Positions 13,166 to 25,426 of a DNA stretch of 41,586 nucleotides are shown here, one piece after another. The notes beneath the pieces were generated by a model. It was given only the letters and a program-made list of their open reading frames with translations. It was not told the origin of the DNA and ran no database searches. Source of the DNA: Saccoglossus kowalevskii (Eukaryota; Hemichordata; Enteropneusta; Harrimaniidae); the NCBI RefSeq assembly GCF_000003605.2, contig NW_003158140.1:1-41586 (forward strand), in the 5' to 3' direction. Position 1 is the first letter of the stretch, and each line of letters opens with the position of its first letter. The position numbers were made by a program, and so were the translations under genes.

Positions 13166-14106
13166 ATGTACGAAATATTTATTCACATTTTCGAACTTAT
13201 AACTATGGGACATGTTATTATGATATCACAGTTAACAATCCCGAATGAAACTACCAACTTTGCAATCGCTTTTCACAACTTTGTAACCAGTTTGTTGTCG
13301 ATTTTTCGCTTGAATGTTGTGATAATCTGCTTATATATGAGGCATTCACGCAACATTTACTTAATATTTTCGAAATTTAACTGCGGGGTTGTCATGATAA
13401 TGACTTAGTTAAATATACAAGCAACTTCGCCACATTTCCTTCGTTTTTTACACTTTGCACGCTGTTTTTCTGCCATTTTACAGTCAGCTCATGTGAACAT
13501 TTATTGACTGCTTTCAACTGGCGTTTATTAAATTGTCGACGTTAACACTGCGCGTTTCTATATGCCAACAACTTGGGACATATATACAAATACATCTATA
13601 GACTTTTCAATGACTTTGCACAACTTTGCACTCACTTTGAACAACTTTGCGCTGTGCGTTAACATCTTACATCCCACTACGTGCCGACCGCATCAACAGC
13701 TTGTTCTCGAAATTTGGAAGGAATTTTAAAACATTCCATTAAATAAAAAAACTTACAAAAATGCCACGATTTTCAACTATAAATGATTGACATCACAGTA
13801 AGAAATAAGGCAGGAACGTTGCCTTATATCATTTCCATGTGTGTGATGAAAAAAAAAGTAAATGCAACACCTCGTGTATTCAGGGAGTCTCCCATGCAAG
13901 TACTAACCACGCGCGATCGTGCTTTACTTAAAACATTTGTCAGTCACCCAACCACTCAGCTGCAAGACTTATTTGAAATTAAACCGAATTGGCGACTATT
14001 TCAGGTTTTTGGATGCCTTAAAATCGATATTCCTTGTACAAATACCTTCTATGATTGACCTATGACCTTTACATACTTGGAGTAACACTACGGTAATTTA
14101 ACATCA
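13166..14106. repeat. Satellite monomer 14 (941 bp)
   Basis: It contains a dense run of 1-bp gains and losses at 13408-13545. Outside it the copy is ordinary. The integrase-like frame is open at 13783-14058. CACGCGCGATCG near 13909 is shared with monomers 6 and 20. Confidence 0.96.
13408..13545. other. Cluster of single-base indels
   Basis: GACTTAGTTAAAT, CGCCACATTT, TTACACTTTGC, CTGTTTTTCTGCC, TTAAATTGTCGACG and GTTAACACTG each differ by one base gained or lost. Flanking sequence is ordinary. Confidence 0.7.
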
Positions 14107-15049
14107 ATGTACGAAATATTTATTCACATTTTCGAACTTTTAACTATGGGACATGTTATTATGATATCACTGTTAACAATCCCGAATGAAACTACCAACT
14201 TTGCAATCGCTTTTCACAACTTTGTAACCAGTTTGTTGTCGATTCTTCGCTTGACTGTTGTGATAATCTGCTTATATATGAGGCATTCACGCAACATTTA
14301 CTTAATACTTTCGAAATTTAACTGCGGGGTTTCATGATAATGACTGGGGTTAAATATACAAGCAACTCCGCCAACATTTCCTTCGTTTTTTACAACTTTG
14401 CACGCTGTTTTCTGCAATTTTACAGTCAGCTCATGTGAACATTTATTGACTGCTTTCAACTGGCTTTTATTAAATTTGTCTACGTTACCCTGCGCGTTTC
14501 TATATGCCAACAACTTGGGACATATATACAAATACATCTATAGACTTTTCAATGACTTTGCACAACTTTGCACACACTTTGAACAACTTTGCGCTGTGCG
14601 TTAACATCTTAAAACCCACTACGTGCCGACAGCATCAACAGCTTGTTCTCGAAATTTAGAAAGAATTTTTAAACATTCCATTAAATAAAAAAACTTACAA
14701 AAACGCCACGATTTTCAACTATAAATGATTGACATCACAGTAAAGAAAAAGGCAGGAACGTTGCCTTATATCATTTCCATGTGTGTGATGAAAAAACAAA
14801 GTAAATTCAACAGCTCGTGTATTCAGGGAGTCTCCCATGCAAGTACTAACCACGCCCGATCGTGCTTTACTTAAAACATATGTCAGTCACCCAACCACTC
14901 AGCTGCAAGACTTATTTGAAATTAAACCGAATTGGCGACTATTTCATGTTTTTGGATGTCTTAAAATCGATATTGCTTGCACAAATACCTTCTAGGATTG
15001 ACCTATGACCTCTACATACTTGGAGTAACACTACCGTAATTTAACATCA
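14107..15049. repeat. Satellite monomer 15 (943 bp)
   Basis: GATTCTTCGC near 14243 is shared with monomer 42. GGGGTTTCATG near 14326 lacks a base. GTCTACGTTACCC near 14479 destroys the usual SalI site. Confidence 0.96.
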
Positions 15050-15991
15050 ATGTACGAAATATTTATTCACATTTTCGAACTTTTAGCTATGGGACATGTT
15101 ATTATGATATCATAGGTAACAATCTCGAATGAAACTACCAACTTTGTAATCGCTTTACACAACTTTGTAACCAGTTTGTTGTCGATTTTTCACTTGACTG
15201 TTGTGATAATCTGCTTATATATGAGGCATTCACGCAACATTTACTTAATATTTTCGAAATTTAACTGCGGGGTTGTCATGATAATGACTTAGGTTAAATA
15301 TACAAGCAACTCCGCCAACATTTCCTTCGTTTTTTACAACTTTGCACGCTGTTTTCTGCCATTTTACAGTCAGCTCATGTGAACATTTATTGTCTGCTTT
15401 CAACTGGCATTTTTTAAATTTGTCGACGTTACACTGCGCGTTTCTATATACCAACAACTTGGGACATATATACAAATACATCTATAGACTTTTCAATGAC
15501 TTTGCACAAATTTGCACTGACTTTGAACAGCTTTGCGCTGTGCGTTAACATCTTACAACCCACTACGTGCCGACAGCATCAACAGCTTGTTCTCGAAATT
15601 TGGAAGGAATTTTAAAACATTCCTTTAAATAAAAAAACTTACAAAAATGCCACGATTTTCAACTATAAATGATTGACATCACAGTAAGGAAAGGGGCAGG
15701 AACGTTGCCTTATATCATTTCCATGTGTGTGATAAAAAAAAAGTAAATTCAACAGCTCGTGTAATCAGGGAGTCTCCCATGCAAGTACTAACCACGCCCG
15801 ATCGTGCTTTACTTAAAACGTATGTCAGTCACCCAACCACTCAGCTGCAAGACTTATTTGAAATTAAACCCAATTCGCGACTATTTCATGTTTTTGGATG
15901 TCTTAAAATCGATGTTGCTTGCACAAATACCTTCTAGGATTGACCTATGACCTCTACATACTTGGAGTAACACTATGGTAATTTAACATCA
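15050..15991. repeat. Satellite monomer 16 (942 bp)
   Basis: Private changes are TTTTAGCTATG near 15083, ATCATAGGTAAC near 15109 and TGTCTGC plus GGCATTTTTTAAA near 15392-15417. The integrase-like frame is open at 15725-15937. Confidence 0.96.
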
Positions 15992-16936
15992 ATGTACAAA
16001 ATATTTATTCACATTTTCGAACTTTTAACTATGGGACATGTTATTATGATATCACAGGTAACAATCCCGAATGAAACTACCAACTTTGCAATCGCTTTAC
16101 ACAACTTTGTAACCAGTTTGTTGTCGATTTTTCGCTTGACTGTTGTGATAATCTGCTTATATATGAGGCATTCACGCAACATTTACTTAATATTTTCGAA
16201 ATTTAACTGTGGGGTTGTCATGATAATGACTTAGGTTAAATATACAAGCAACTCCGCCAACATTTCCTTCGTTTTTTACAACTTTGCACGCTGTTTTCTG
16301 CCATTTTACAGTCAGCTCATGCGAACATTTCTTGACTGCTTTCAACTGGCATTCATTAAATTTGTCGACGTTACACTGCGCGTTTCTATATGCTAACAAC
16401 TTGGGACATATATACAAATACATCTATAGATTTTTCAATGACTTTGCACAACTTTGCACTCACTTTGAACAACTTTGCGCTGTGCGTTAGCATCTTACAA
16501 CCCACTACGTGCCGACAGCATCAACAGCTTGTTCTCGAAATTTAGAAGGAATTTTAAAACATTCCATTAAATAAAAAAACTTACAAAAATGCCACGATTT
16601 TCCACTATAAATGATTGACATCACAGTAAGCAAAGAGGCAAGAACGTTGCCTTATATCATTTACATGTGTGTGATGAAACAAAAAAAGTAAATTCAACAG
16701 CTCGTTTATTCAGGGAGTCTCCTATGCAAGTACTAACCACGCCCGATCGAGCTTTACTTTAAACATATGACAGTCACCTAACCACTCAGCTGCAAGACTT
16801 ATTTGAAGTTAAACCGAATTGGAGACTATTTCATGATTTTGGATGTCTTAAAATCGATATTGCTTGCACAAATACATTCTAGGATTGACCTATGGCCTCT
16901 ACATACTTGGAGTAACACTACGGTAATTTAACATCA
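15992..16936. repeat. Satellite monomer 17 (945 bp)
   Basis: ATGCGAACATTTCTTG near 16319 and GTTAGCATC near 16487 are notable; the latter occurs only here and in monomer 18. The 3' part is the AGCAAAGAGGCAAG type. Confidence 0.96.
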
Positions 16937-17883
16937 ATGTACGAAATATTTATTCACATTTTCGAACCTTTAACTATGTGAAACGTTACTATGATATCAC
17001 AGGTAACAATCCCGAATGAAACTACCAACTTTGCAATCGCTTTTCACTACTTTGTAACCAGTTTGTTGTTGATTTTTCGCTTGACTGTTGTGATAATCTG
17101 CTTATATATGAGGCATTCACGCAACATTTACTTAATATTTTCGAAATTTAACTGCGGGGTTGTCATGATAATGACTTAGGTTAAATATACAAGCAACTCC
17201 GCCAACATTTCCTTCGTTTTTTACAACTTTGCACGCTGTTTTCTGCCATTTTACAGTCAGCTCATGTGAACATTTCTTGACTGCTTTCAACTGGCTTTTA
17301 TTAAATTTGTCGACGTTACACTGCGCGTTTCTATATGCCAACAACTTGGGACATATATACAAATACATCTATAGATTTTTCAATGAATTTGCACAACTTT
17401 GCACTCACTTTCAACAACTTTGCGCTGTGCGTTAGCATCTTACAACCCACTACGTGCCGACAGCATCAACAGCTTGTTCTCGAAATTTAGAAGGAATTTT
17501 AAAACATTCCATTAAATAAAAAAAACTTACAAAAATGCCACGATTTTCCACTATAAATGATTGGCATCACAGTAAGCAAAGAGTCAGGAACGTTGCCTTA
17601 TATCATTTCCATGTGTGTGATGAAACAAACAAAAGTAAATTCAACAGCTCGTTTATTCAGGGAGTCTCCTATGCAAGTACTAACCACGCCCGATCGAGCT
17701 TTACTTTAAACATATGTCAGTCACCTAACGACTCAGCTGCAAAACTTATTTGAAGTTAAACCGAATTGGAGACTATTTCATGTTTTTGGATGTCTTAAAA
17801 TCGATATTGCTTGCACAAATACATTCTAGGATTGACCTATGGCCTCCACATACTTGGAGTAACACTACGGTAATTTAACACCA
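16937..17883. repeat. Satellite monomer 18 (947 bp)
   Basis: It carries GAACCTTTAACTATGTG plus AAACGTTACTATG near 16964-16993, shared with monomer 19. CATTTCTTGACTG is near 17271. The 3' part, including GATCGAGC near 17693, matches the end of monomer 17. Confidence 0.96.
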
Positions 17884-18823
17884 ATATACGAAATATTTAT
17901 TCACATTTTCGAACCTTTAACTATGTGAAACGTTACTATGATATCACAGGTAACAATCCCGAATGAAACTACCAACTTTGCAATCGCTTTTCACAACTTT
18001 GTAACCAGTTTGTTGTTGATTTTTCGCTTGACTGTTGTGATAATCTGCTTATATATGAGGCATTCACGCAACATTTACTTAATATTTTCGAAATTTAACT
18101 GCGGGGTTGTCATGATAATGACTTAGGTTAAATATACAAGCAACTCCGCCAACATTTCCTTCGTTTTTACACTTTGCACGCTGTTTTCTGCCATTTTACA
18201 GTCAGTCATGTGAACATTTCTTGACTGCTTTCAACTGGCTTATATAAATTTGTCGACGTTACACTGCGCGTTTCTATATGCCAACAACTTGGGACATATA
18301 TACAAATACATCTATAGACTTTTCAATGACTTTGCACAACTTTGCACTCACTTTGAACAACTTTGCGCTCTGCGTTAACATCTTACAACCCACTACGTGC
18401 CAACAGCATCAACAGCTTGTTTTCGAAATTTGGAATGAATTTTAAAACATTCCATTAAATAAAAAAAACTTACGAAAATGCCACGATTTTCAACTATAAA
18501 TGATTGACATCACAGTAAGGAAAAAGGCAGGAACGTTGCCTTATATCATTTCCATGTGTGTGATGAAACAAAAAGTAAATTCAACAGCTCTTGTATTCAG
18601 GGAGTCTCCCATGCAAGTACGAACTACGCCCGATCGTGCTTTACTTAAAACATATGTCAGTCACCCAACCACTCAGCTGCAAGACTTATTTGAAATTAAA
18701 CCGAATTGGAGACTATTTCATGTTTTCGGATGTCTTAAAATCGATATTGCTTGCACAAATACATTCTAGGATTGACCTATGACCTCTACTTACTTGGAGC
18801 AACACTACGGTAATTTAACATCA
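17884..18823. repeat. Satellite monomer 19 (940 bp)
   Basis: The start codon position reads ATA. A cluster of missing bases lies at 18160-18250. The integrase-like frame (18500-18769) carries CTCTTGTATTC and AAGTACGAACTACGCC, shared only with monomer 36, 17 units away. Confidence 0.96.
18160..18250. other. Cluster of single-base deletions
   Basis: CGTTTTTACACTTTGC, CAGTCAGTCATG and GGCTTATATAAATTTG lack bases present in neighbouring monomers. Confidence 0.7.
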
Positions 18824-19768
18824 TTGTACGAAATATTTATTCACATTTTCGAACTTTTAACTATGGGAAACGTTACTATGATATCACAGTTAACAATCCC
18901 GAATGAAACTACCAACTTTGCAATCGCTTTTCACAACTTTGTAACCAGTTTGTTGTCGATTTTTCGCTTGACTGTTGTGATAATCTGCTTATATATGAGG
19001 CATTCACGCAATATTTACTTAATATTTTCGAAATTTAACTGCGGGGTTGTCATGATAATGACTTCGGTTTAATATACAAGCAACTCCGCCAACATTTCCC
19101 TCGTTTTTTACAACTTTGGACGCTGTTTTCTGCCATTTTACAGTCAGCTCATGTGAACATTTATTGACTACTTTCAACTGGCTTTTATTAAATGTGTCGA
19201 CGTTACACTGCGCGTTTCTATATGCCAACAACTTGGGACATATATACAAATACATCTATAGACTTTTCAATGACGTTGCACAACTTTGCACTCAATTTGA
19301 ACAACTTTGCGCTGTGCGTTAACATCTTACAACCCACTACGTGCCGACAGCATCAACAGCTTGTTCTCGAAATTTGGAAGGAATTTTAAAACATTCCATT
19401 AAATAAAAAAAACTTACAAAAATGCCACGATTTTCAACTATAAATGATTGACATCACAGTAATGAAAAAGGCAGGAACATTTGCCTTATATCATTTGCAT
19501 GTGTGTGATGAAAAAAAAAGTAAATGCAACAGCTCGTGTATTCAGGGAGTCTCCCATGCAAGTACTATCCACGCGCGATCGTGCTTTACTTAAAACATAT
19601 GTCAGTCACCCAACCACTCAGCTGCAAGACTTATTGGAAATTAAACCGAATTGCCGACTATTTCATGTATTCGGATGTCTTAAAATCGATATTGCTTGCA
19701 CAAATACCTTCTAGGATTGACCTATGACCTCTACATACTTGGAGTAACACTACGGTAATTTAACATCA
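18824..19768. repeat. Satellite monomer 20 (945 bp)
   Basis: It starts with TTG instead of ATG. From about 19061 to 19711 it repeats nearly all private variants of monomer 6, 14 units away: ACTTCGGTTTAAT, GACTACTTTC, GACGTTGCAC, CATTTGCATG and CCACGCGCGATCG. Confidence 0.96.
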
Positions 19769-20711
19769 ATGTACGAAATATTTATTCACATTTTCGAACT
19801 TTTAACTATGGGACATGTTATTATGATATCACAGGTAACAATCCCGAAAGAAACTACCAACTTTGCAATCGCTTTACACAACTTTGTAACCAGTTTGTTG
19901 TCGATTTTTCACTTGACTGTTGTGATAATCTGCTTATATATGAGGCATTCACGCAACATTTACTTAATATTTTCGAAATTTAACTGCGGGGTTGTCATGA
20001 TAATGACTTAGGTTAAATATACAAGCAACTCCGCCAACATTTCCTTCGTTTTTTACAACTTTGCACGTTGTTTTCTGCCATTTTACAGTCAGCTCATGTG
20101 AACATTTATTGATTGCTTTCAACTGGCGTTTATTAAATTTGTCGACGTTACACTGCGCGTTTCTATATGCCAACAACTTGGGACATATATACAAATACAT
20201 CTATAGACTTTTCAATGACTTTGCACAACTTTGCACTCACTTTGAACAACTATGCGCTATGCGTTAACATCTTACAACCCACTACATGCCGACAGCAACA
20301 ACAGCTTGTTCTCGAAATTTGGAAGGAATTTTAAAACATTCCATTAAATAAAAAAACTTACAAAAATGCCACGATTTTCAACTATAAATGATTGACATCA
20401 CAGTAAGGAAAAAGGCAGGAACGTTGCCTTATATCATTTCCATGTGTGTGATGAAAAAAAAAGTAAATTCAACAGCTCGTGTATTCAGGGAGTCTCCCAT
20501 GCAAGTACTAACCACGCCCGATCGTGCTTTACTTAAAACATATGTCGGTCACCCAACCACTCAGCTGCAAGACTTATTTGAAATTAAACCGAATTGGCGA
20601 CTATTTCATGTTTTTGGATGTCTTAAAATCGATATTGCTTGCACAAATACCTTCTTGGATTGACCTATGACCTCTACATACTTGGAGTAACACTACGGTA
20701 ATTTAACATCA
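19769..20711. repeat. Satellite monomer 21 (943 bp)
   Basis: It is near consensus, with CCGAAAGAAAC near 19844 and TATGCGCTATGCG near 20251. The integrase-like frame is open at 20388-20663 and runs two codons past the usual stop because TCTAGG reads TCTTGG. Confidence 0.96.
20388..20663 (+). pseudogene. Copia-type integrase-like relic (representative copy)
   Basis: This 91-codon frame is the best candidate for an ancestral coding trace. Residues 26-41 (VNSTARVFRESPMQVL) and 63-79 (LFEIKPNWRLFHVFGCL) resemble the conserved stretch after the catalytic core of Ty1/copia integrases, which typically has VNTA, then NR.P, then LF..KP......VFGC. The first 25 residues match nothing I know. No DDE triad, zinc finger, protease or reverse transcriptase is visible, so it cannot make a working enzyme. 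The same frame is open at 1539-1808, 5309-5578, 11906-12178, 12842-13111, 13783-14058, 18500-18769, 27935-28204, 34547-34816, 37379-37648 and 38322-38591. Elsewhere it is often shifted at an A-run (GATGAAAAAACAAAG instead of GATGAAAAAAAAAG). The match is by eye and could be chance. Confidence 0.45.
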
Positions 20712-21650
20712 ATGTACGAAATATTTATTCACATTTTCTAACTTTTAACTATGGGCCATGCTATTAAGATATCACAGGTAACAATCCCGAATGAAACTAC
20801 CAACTTTGCAATCGCTTTACACAACTTTGTAACCAGTTTGTTGTCGATTTTTCGCTTGACCTTTGTAATAATCTGCTTATATATGAGGCATTCACACAAC
20901 ATTTACTTAATATTTTCGAAATTTAACTGCGGGGTTGTCATGATAATGACTTCGGTTTAATATACAAGCAACTCCGCCAACATTTCCCTCGTTTTTTACA
21001 ACTTTGCACGCTGTTTTCTGCCATTTTACAGTCAGCTCATGTGAACATTTATTGACTACTTTCAACTGGCTTTTATTAAATTTGTCGACGTTACACTGCG
21101 CGTTTCTATATGCCAACAACTTGGGACATATATACAAATACATCTATAGACTTTTCAATGACGTTGCACAACTTTGCACTCAATTTGAACAACTTTGCGC
21201 TGTGCGTTAACATCTTACAACCCACTACGTGCCGACAGCATCAACAGCTTGTTCTCGAAATTTGGAAGGAATTTCAAAACATTCCATTAAATAAAAAAAC
21301 TTACAAAAATGCCACGATTTTCAACTATAAATGATTGACATCACAGTAAGGAAAAAGCAGAACGTTGCCTTATATCATTTCCATGTGTGTGATGAAAAAA
21401 CAAAGTAAACGCAACAGCTCGTGTAGTCAGGAAGTCTCCCATGCAAGTACTAACCACGCCCGATCGTGCTTTACTTAAAACATTGTCAGTCACCCAACCA
21501 CTCAGCTGCAAGACTTATTGAAATTAAACCGACTTGGCGACTATTTCATGTTTTGGATGTCTTAAAATCGATATTGCTTGCACAAATACCTTCTAGGATT
21601 GACCTATGACCTCTACATACTTGGAGTAACACTACGGTAATTTAACATCA
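20712..21650. repeat. Satellite monomer 22 (939 bp)
   Basis: Its first 500 bases carry the monomer 6 variants (GGGCCATGCTATTAAG, ACTTCGGTTTAAT, GACTACTTTC, GACGTTGCAC). The last 300 bases hold a cluster of 1-bp losses at 21345-21560. Confidence 0.96.
21345..21560. other. Cluster of single-base deletions
   Basis: GGAAAAAGCAGAACG, AGTCAGGAAGTC, AAAACATTGTCAG, CTTATTGAAATT and CATGTTTTGGATG all lack or change one or two bases while neighbouring copies agree with each other. Confidence 0.65.
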
Positions 21651-22595
21651 ATGTACGAAATATTTATTCACATTTTCGAACATTTAACTATGGGACATGT
21701 TATTATGATATCACAGGTAACAATCCCGAATGAAACTACCAACTTTGCAATCGCTTTACACAACTTTGTAACCAGTTTGCTGTCGATTTTTCACTTGACT
21801 GTTGTGATAATCTGCTTATATATGAGGCATTCACGCAACATTTACTTAATATTTTCGAAATTTAACTGCGGGGTTGTCATGATAATGACTTAGGTTAAAT
21901 ATACAAGCAACTCCGCCAACATTTCCTTCGTTTTTTACAACTTTGCACGCTGTTTTCTGCCATTTTACAGTCAGCTCATGTGAACATTTATTGACTGCTT
22001 TCAACTGGCTTTTATTAAATTTGTCGACGTTACACTGCGCGTTTCTATATGCCAACAACTTGGGACATATGTACAAATACATCTATAGACTTTTCAATGA
22101 CTTTACACAACTTTGCACTCACTTTGAGCAACTTTGCGCTGTGCGTTAACATCTTACAACCCACTACGTGCCGACATCATCAACAGCTTGTTTTCGAAAT
22201 TTGGAAGGAATTTTAAAACATTCCATTAAATGAAAAAAACTTACAAAAATGCCACGATTTTCAACTATAAATGATTGACATCACAGTAAGGAAAAAGGCA
22301 GGAACGTTGCATTATATCATTTCCATGTGTGTGATGAAAAAACAAAGTAAATGCAACAGCTCGTGTATTCAGGGAGTCTCCCATGCAAGTACTAACCACG
22401 CCCGATCGTGCTTTACTTAAAACATATGTCAGTCACCCAACCCCTCAGCTGGAAGACTTATTTGAAATTAAACCGAATTGGCGACTATTTTATGTTTTTG
22501 GATGTCTTAAAATCGATATTGCTTGCACAAATACCTTCTAGGATTGACCTATGACCTCTACATACTTGGAGTAACACTACGGTAATTTAACATCA
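21651..22595. repeat. Satellite monomer 23 (945 bp)
   Basis: First member of the recent block: ACATATGTAC at 22066 and GACATCATC at 22173. GACTATTTTATG near 22488 is shared with monomer 37. Confidence 0.96.
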
Positions 22596-23538
22596 ATGTA
22601 CGAAATATTTATTCACATTTTCGAACTTTTAACTATGGGACATGTTATTATGATATCACAGGTAACAATCCCGAATGAAACTACCAACTTTGTAATCGCT
22701 TTGCACAACTTTGTAACCAGTTTGTTGTCGATTTTTCGCTTGACTGTTGTGATAATCTGCTTATATATGAGGCATTCACGCAACATTTACTTAATATTTT
22801 CGAAATTTAACTGCGGGGTTGTCATGATAATGACTTAGGTTAAATATACAAGCAACTCCGCCAACATTTCCTTCGTTTTTTACAACTTTGCACGCTGTTT
22901 TCTGCCATTTTACAGTCAGCTCATGTGAACATTTATTGACTGCTTTCAACTGGCTTTTATTAAATTTGTCGACGTTACACTGCGCGTTTCTATATGCCAA
23001 CAACTTGGGACATATCTACAAATACATCTATAGACTTTTCAATGACTTTACACAACTTTGCACTCACTTTGAGCAACTTTGCGCTGTGCGTTAACATCTT
23101 ACAACCCACTACGTGCCGACAGCATCAACAGCTTGTTTTCGAAATTTGGAAGGAATTTTAAAACATTCCATTAAATAAAAAAACTTACGAAAATGCCACG
23201 ATTTTCAACTATAAATGATTGACATCACAGTAAGGAAAAAGGCAGGAACGTTGCATTATATCATTTCCATGTGTGTGATGAAAAAACAATGTAAATGCAA
23301 CAGCTCGTGTATTCAGGGAGTCTCACATGCAAGTACTAACCACGCCCGATCGTGCTTTACTTAAAATATTTGTCAGTCACCCAACCACTCAGCTGCAAGA
23401 CTTATTTGAAATTAAACCGAATTGGCGACTATTTCATGTTTTTGGATGTCTTAAAATCGATATTGCTTGCACAAATACCTTCTAGGATTGACCTATGACC
23501 TCTAATACTTGGAGTAACACTACGGTAATTTAACATCA
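22596..23538. repeat. Satellite monomer 24 (943 bp)
   Basis: ACATATCTAC at 23009 is the alternate dimer type. TCTCACATGC (23321) and AAATATTTGTC (23364) are shared with monomer 37. One base is missing in CTCTAATAC near 23501. Confidence 0.96.
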
Positions 23539-24482
23539 ATGTACGAAATATTTATTCACATTTTCGAACTTTTAACTATGGGACATGTTATTATGATATC
23601 ACAGGTAACAATCCCGAATGAAACTACCAACTTTGCAATCGCTTTACACAACTTTGTAACCAGTTTGTTGTCGATTTTTCACTTGACTGTTGTGATAATC
23701 TGCTTATATATGAGGCATTCACGCAACATTTACTTAATATTTTCGAAATTTAACTGCGGGGTTGTCATGATAATGACTTAGGTTAAATATACAAGCAACT
23801 CCGCCAACATTTCCTTCGTTTTTTACAACTTTGCACGCAGTTTTCTGCCATTTTACAGTCAGCTCATGTGAACATTTATTGACTGCTTTCAACTGGCTTT
23901 TATTAAATTTGTCGACGTTACACTGCGCGTTTCTATATGCCAACAACTTGGGACATATGTACAAATACATCTATAGACTTTTCAATGACTTTACACAACT
24001 TTGCACTCACTTTGAGCAACTTTGCGCTGTGCGTTAACATCTTACAACCCACTACGTGCCGACATCATCAACAGCTTGTTTTCGAAATTTGGAAGGAATT
24101 TTAAAACATTCCATTAAATAAAAAAACTTACGAAAATGCCACGATTTTCAACTATAAATGATTGACATCACAGTAAGGAAAAATGCAGGAACGTTGCATT
24201 ATATCATTTTCATGTGTGTGATGAAAAAACAAAGTAAATGCAACAGCTCGTGTATTCAGGGAGTCTCCCATGCAAGTACTAACCACGCCCGATCGTCCTT
24301 TACTTAAAACATTTGTCAGTCACCCAACCACTCAGCTGCAAGACTTATTTGAAATTAAACCGAATTGGCGACTATTTCATGTTTTTGGATGTCTTAAAAT
24401 CGATATTGCTTGCACAAATACCTTCTAGGATTGACCTATGACCTCTACATACTTGGAGTAACACTACGGTAATTTAACATCA
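23539..24482. repeat. Satellite monomer 25 (944 bp)
   Basis: ACATATGTAC (23952) and GACATCATC (24061) match monomer 23. The 3' part has GATCGTCCTTTAC and CATTTTCATG, identical to monomer 26. Confidence 0.96.
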
Positions 24483-25426
24483 ATGTACGAAATATTTATT
24501 CACATTTTCGAACTTTTAACTATGGGACATGTTATTATGATATCACAGGTAACAATCCCGAATGAAACTACCAACTTTGCAATCGCTTTACACAACTTTG
24601 TAACCAGTTTGTTGTCGATTTTTCACTTGACTGTTGTGATAATCTGCTTATATATGAGACATTCACGCAACATTTACTTAATATTTTCGAAATTTAACTG
24701 CGGGGTTGTCATGATAATGACTTAGGTTAAATATACAAGCAACTCCGCCAACATTTCCTTCGTTTTTTACAACTTTGCACGCTGTTTTCTGCCATTTTAC
24801 AGTCAGCTCATGTGAACATTTATTGACTGCTTTCAACTGGCTTTTATTAAATTTGTCGACGTTACACTGCGCGTTTCTATATGCCAACAACTTGGGACAT
24901 ATCTACAAATACATCTATAGACTTTTCAATGACTTTACACAACTTTGCACTCACTTTGAGCAACTTTGCGCTGTGCGTTAACATCTTACAACCCACTACG
25001 TGCCGACAGCATCAACAGCTTGTTTTCGAAATTTGGAAGGAATTTTAAAACATTCCATTAAATAAAAAAACTTACGAAAATGCCACGATTTTCAACTATA
25101 AATGATTGACATCACAGTAAGGAAAAATGCAGGAACGTTGCATTATATCATTTTCATGTGTGTGATGAAAAAACAAAGTAAATGCAACAGCTCGTGTATT
25201 CAGGGAGTCTCCCATGCAAGTACTAACCACGCCCGATCGTCCTTTACTTAAAACATTTGTCAGTCACCCAACCACTCAGCTGCAAGACTTATTTGAAATT
25301 AAACCGAATTGGCGACTATTTCATGTTTTTGGATGTCTTAAAATCGATATTGCTTGCACAAATACCTTCTAGGATTGACCTATGACCTCTACATACTTGG
25401 AGTAACACTACGGTAATTTAACATCA
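24483..25426. repeat. Satellite monomer 26 (944 bp)
   Basis: ACATATCTAC at 24897 is the alternate dimer type. ATGAGACATTC near 24654 is shared with monomer 27. The 3' part is identical in kind to monomer 25. Confidence 0.96.

Noticed and set aside
18779-19072. Longest ORF (97 codons) as a gene
   Set aside because: It is the common forward frame extended upstream because the anchor ATG became TTG and extended by three codons past the usual stop by the ACTTCGG variant. No new motif appears.
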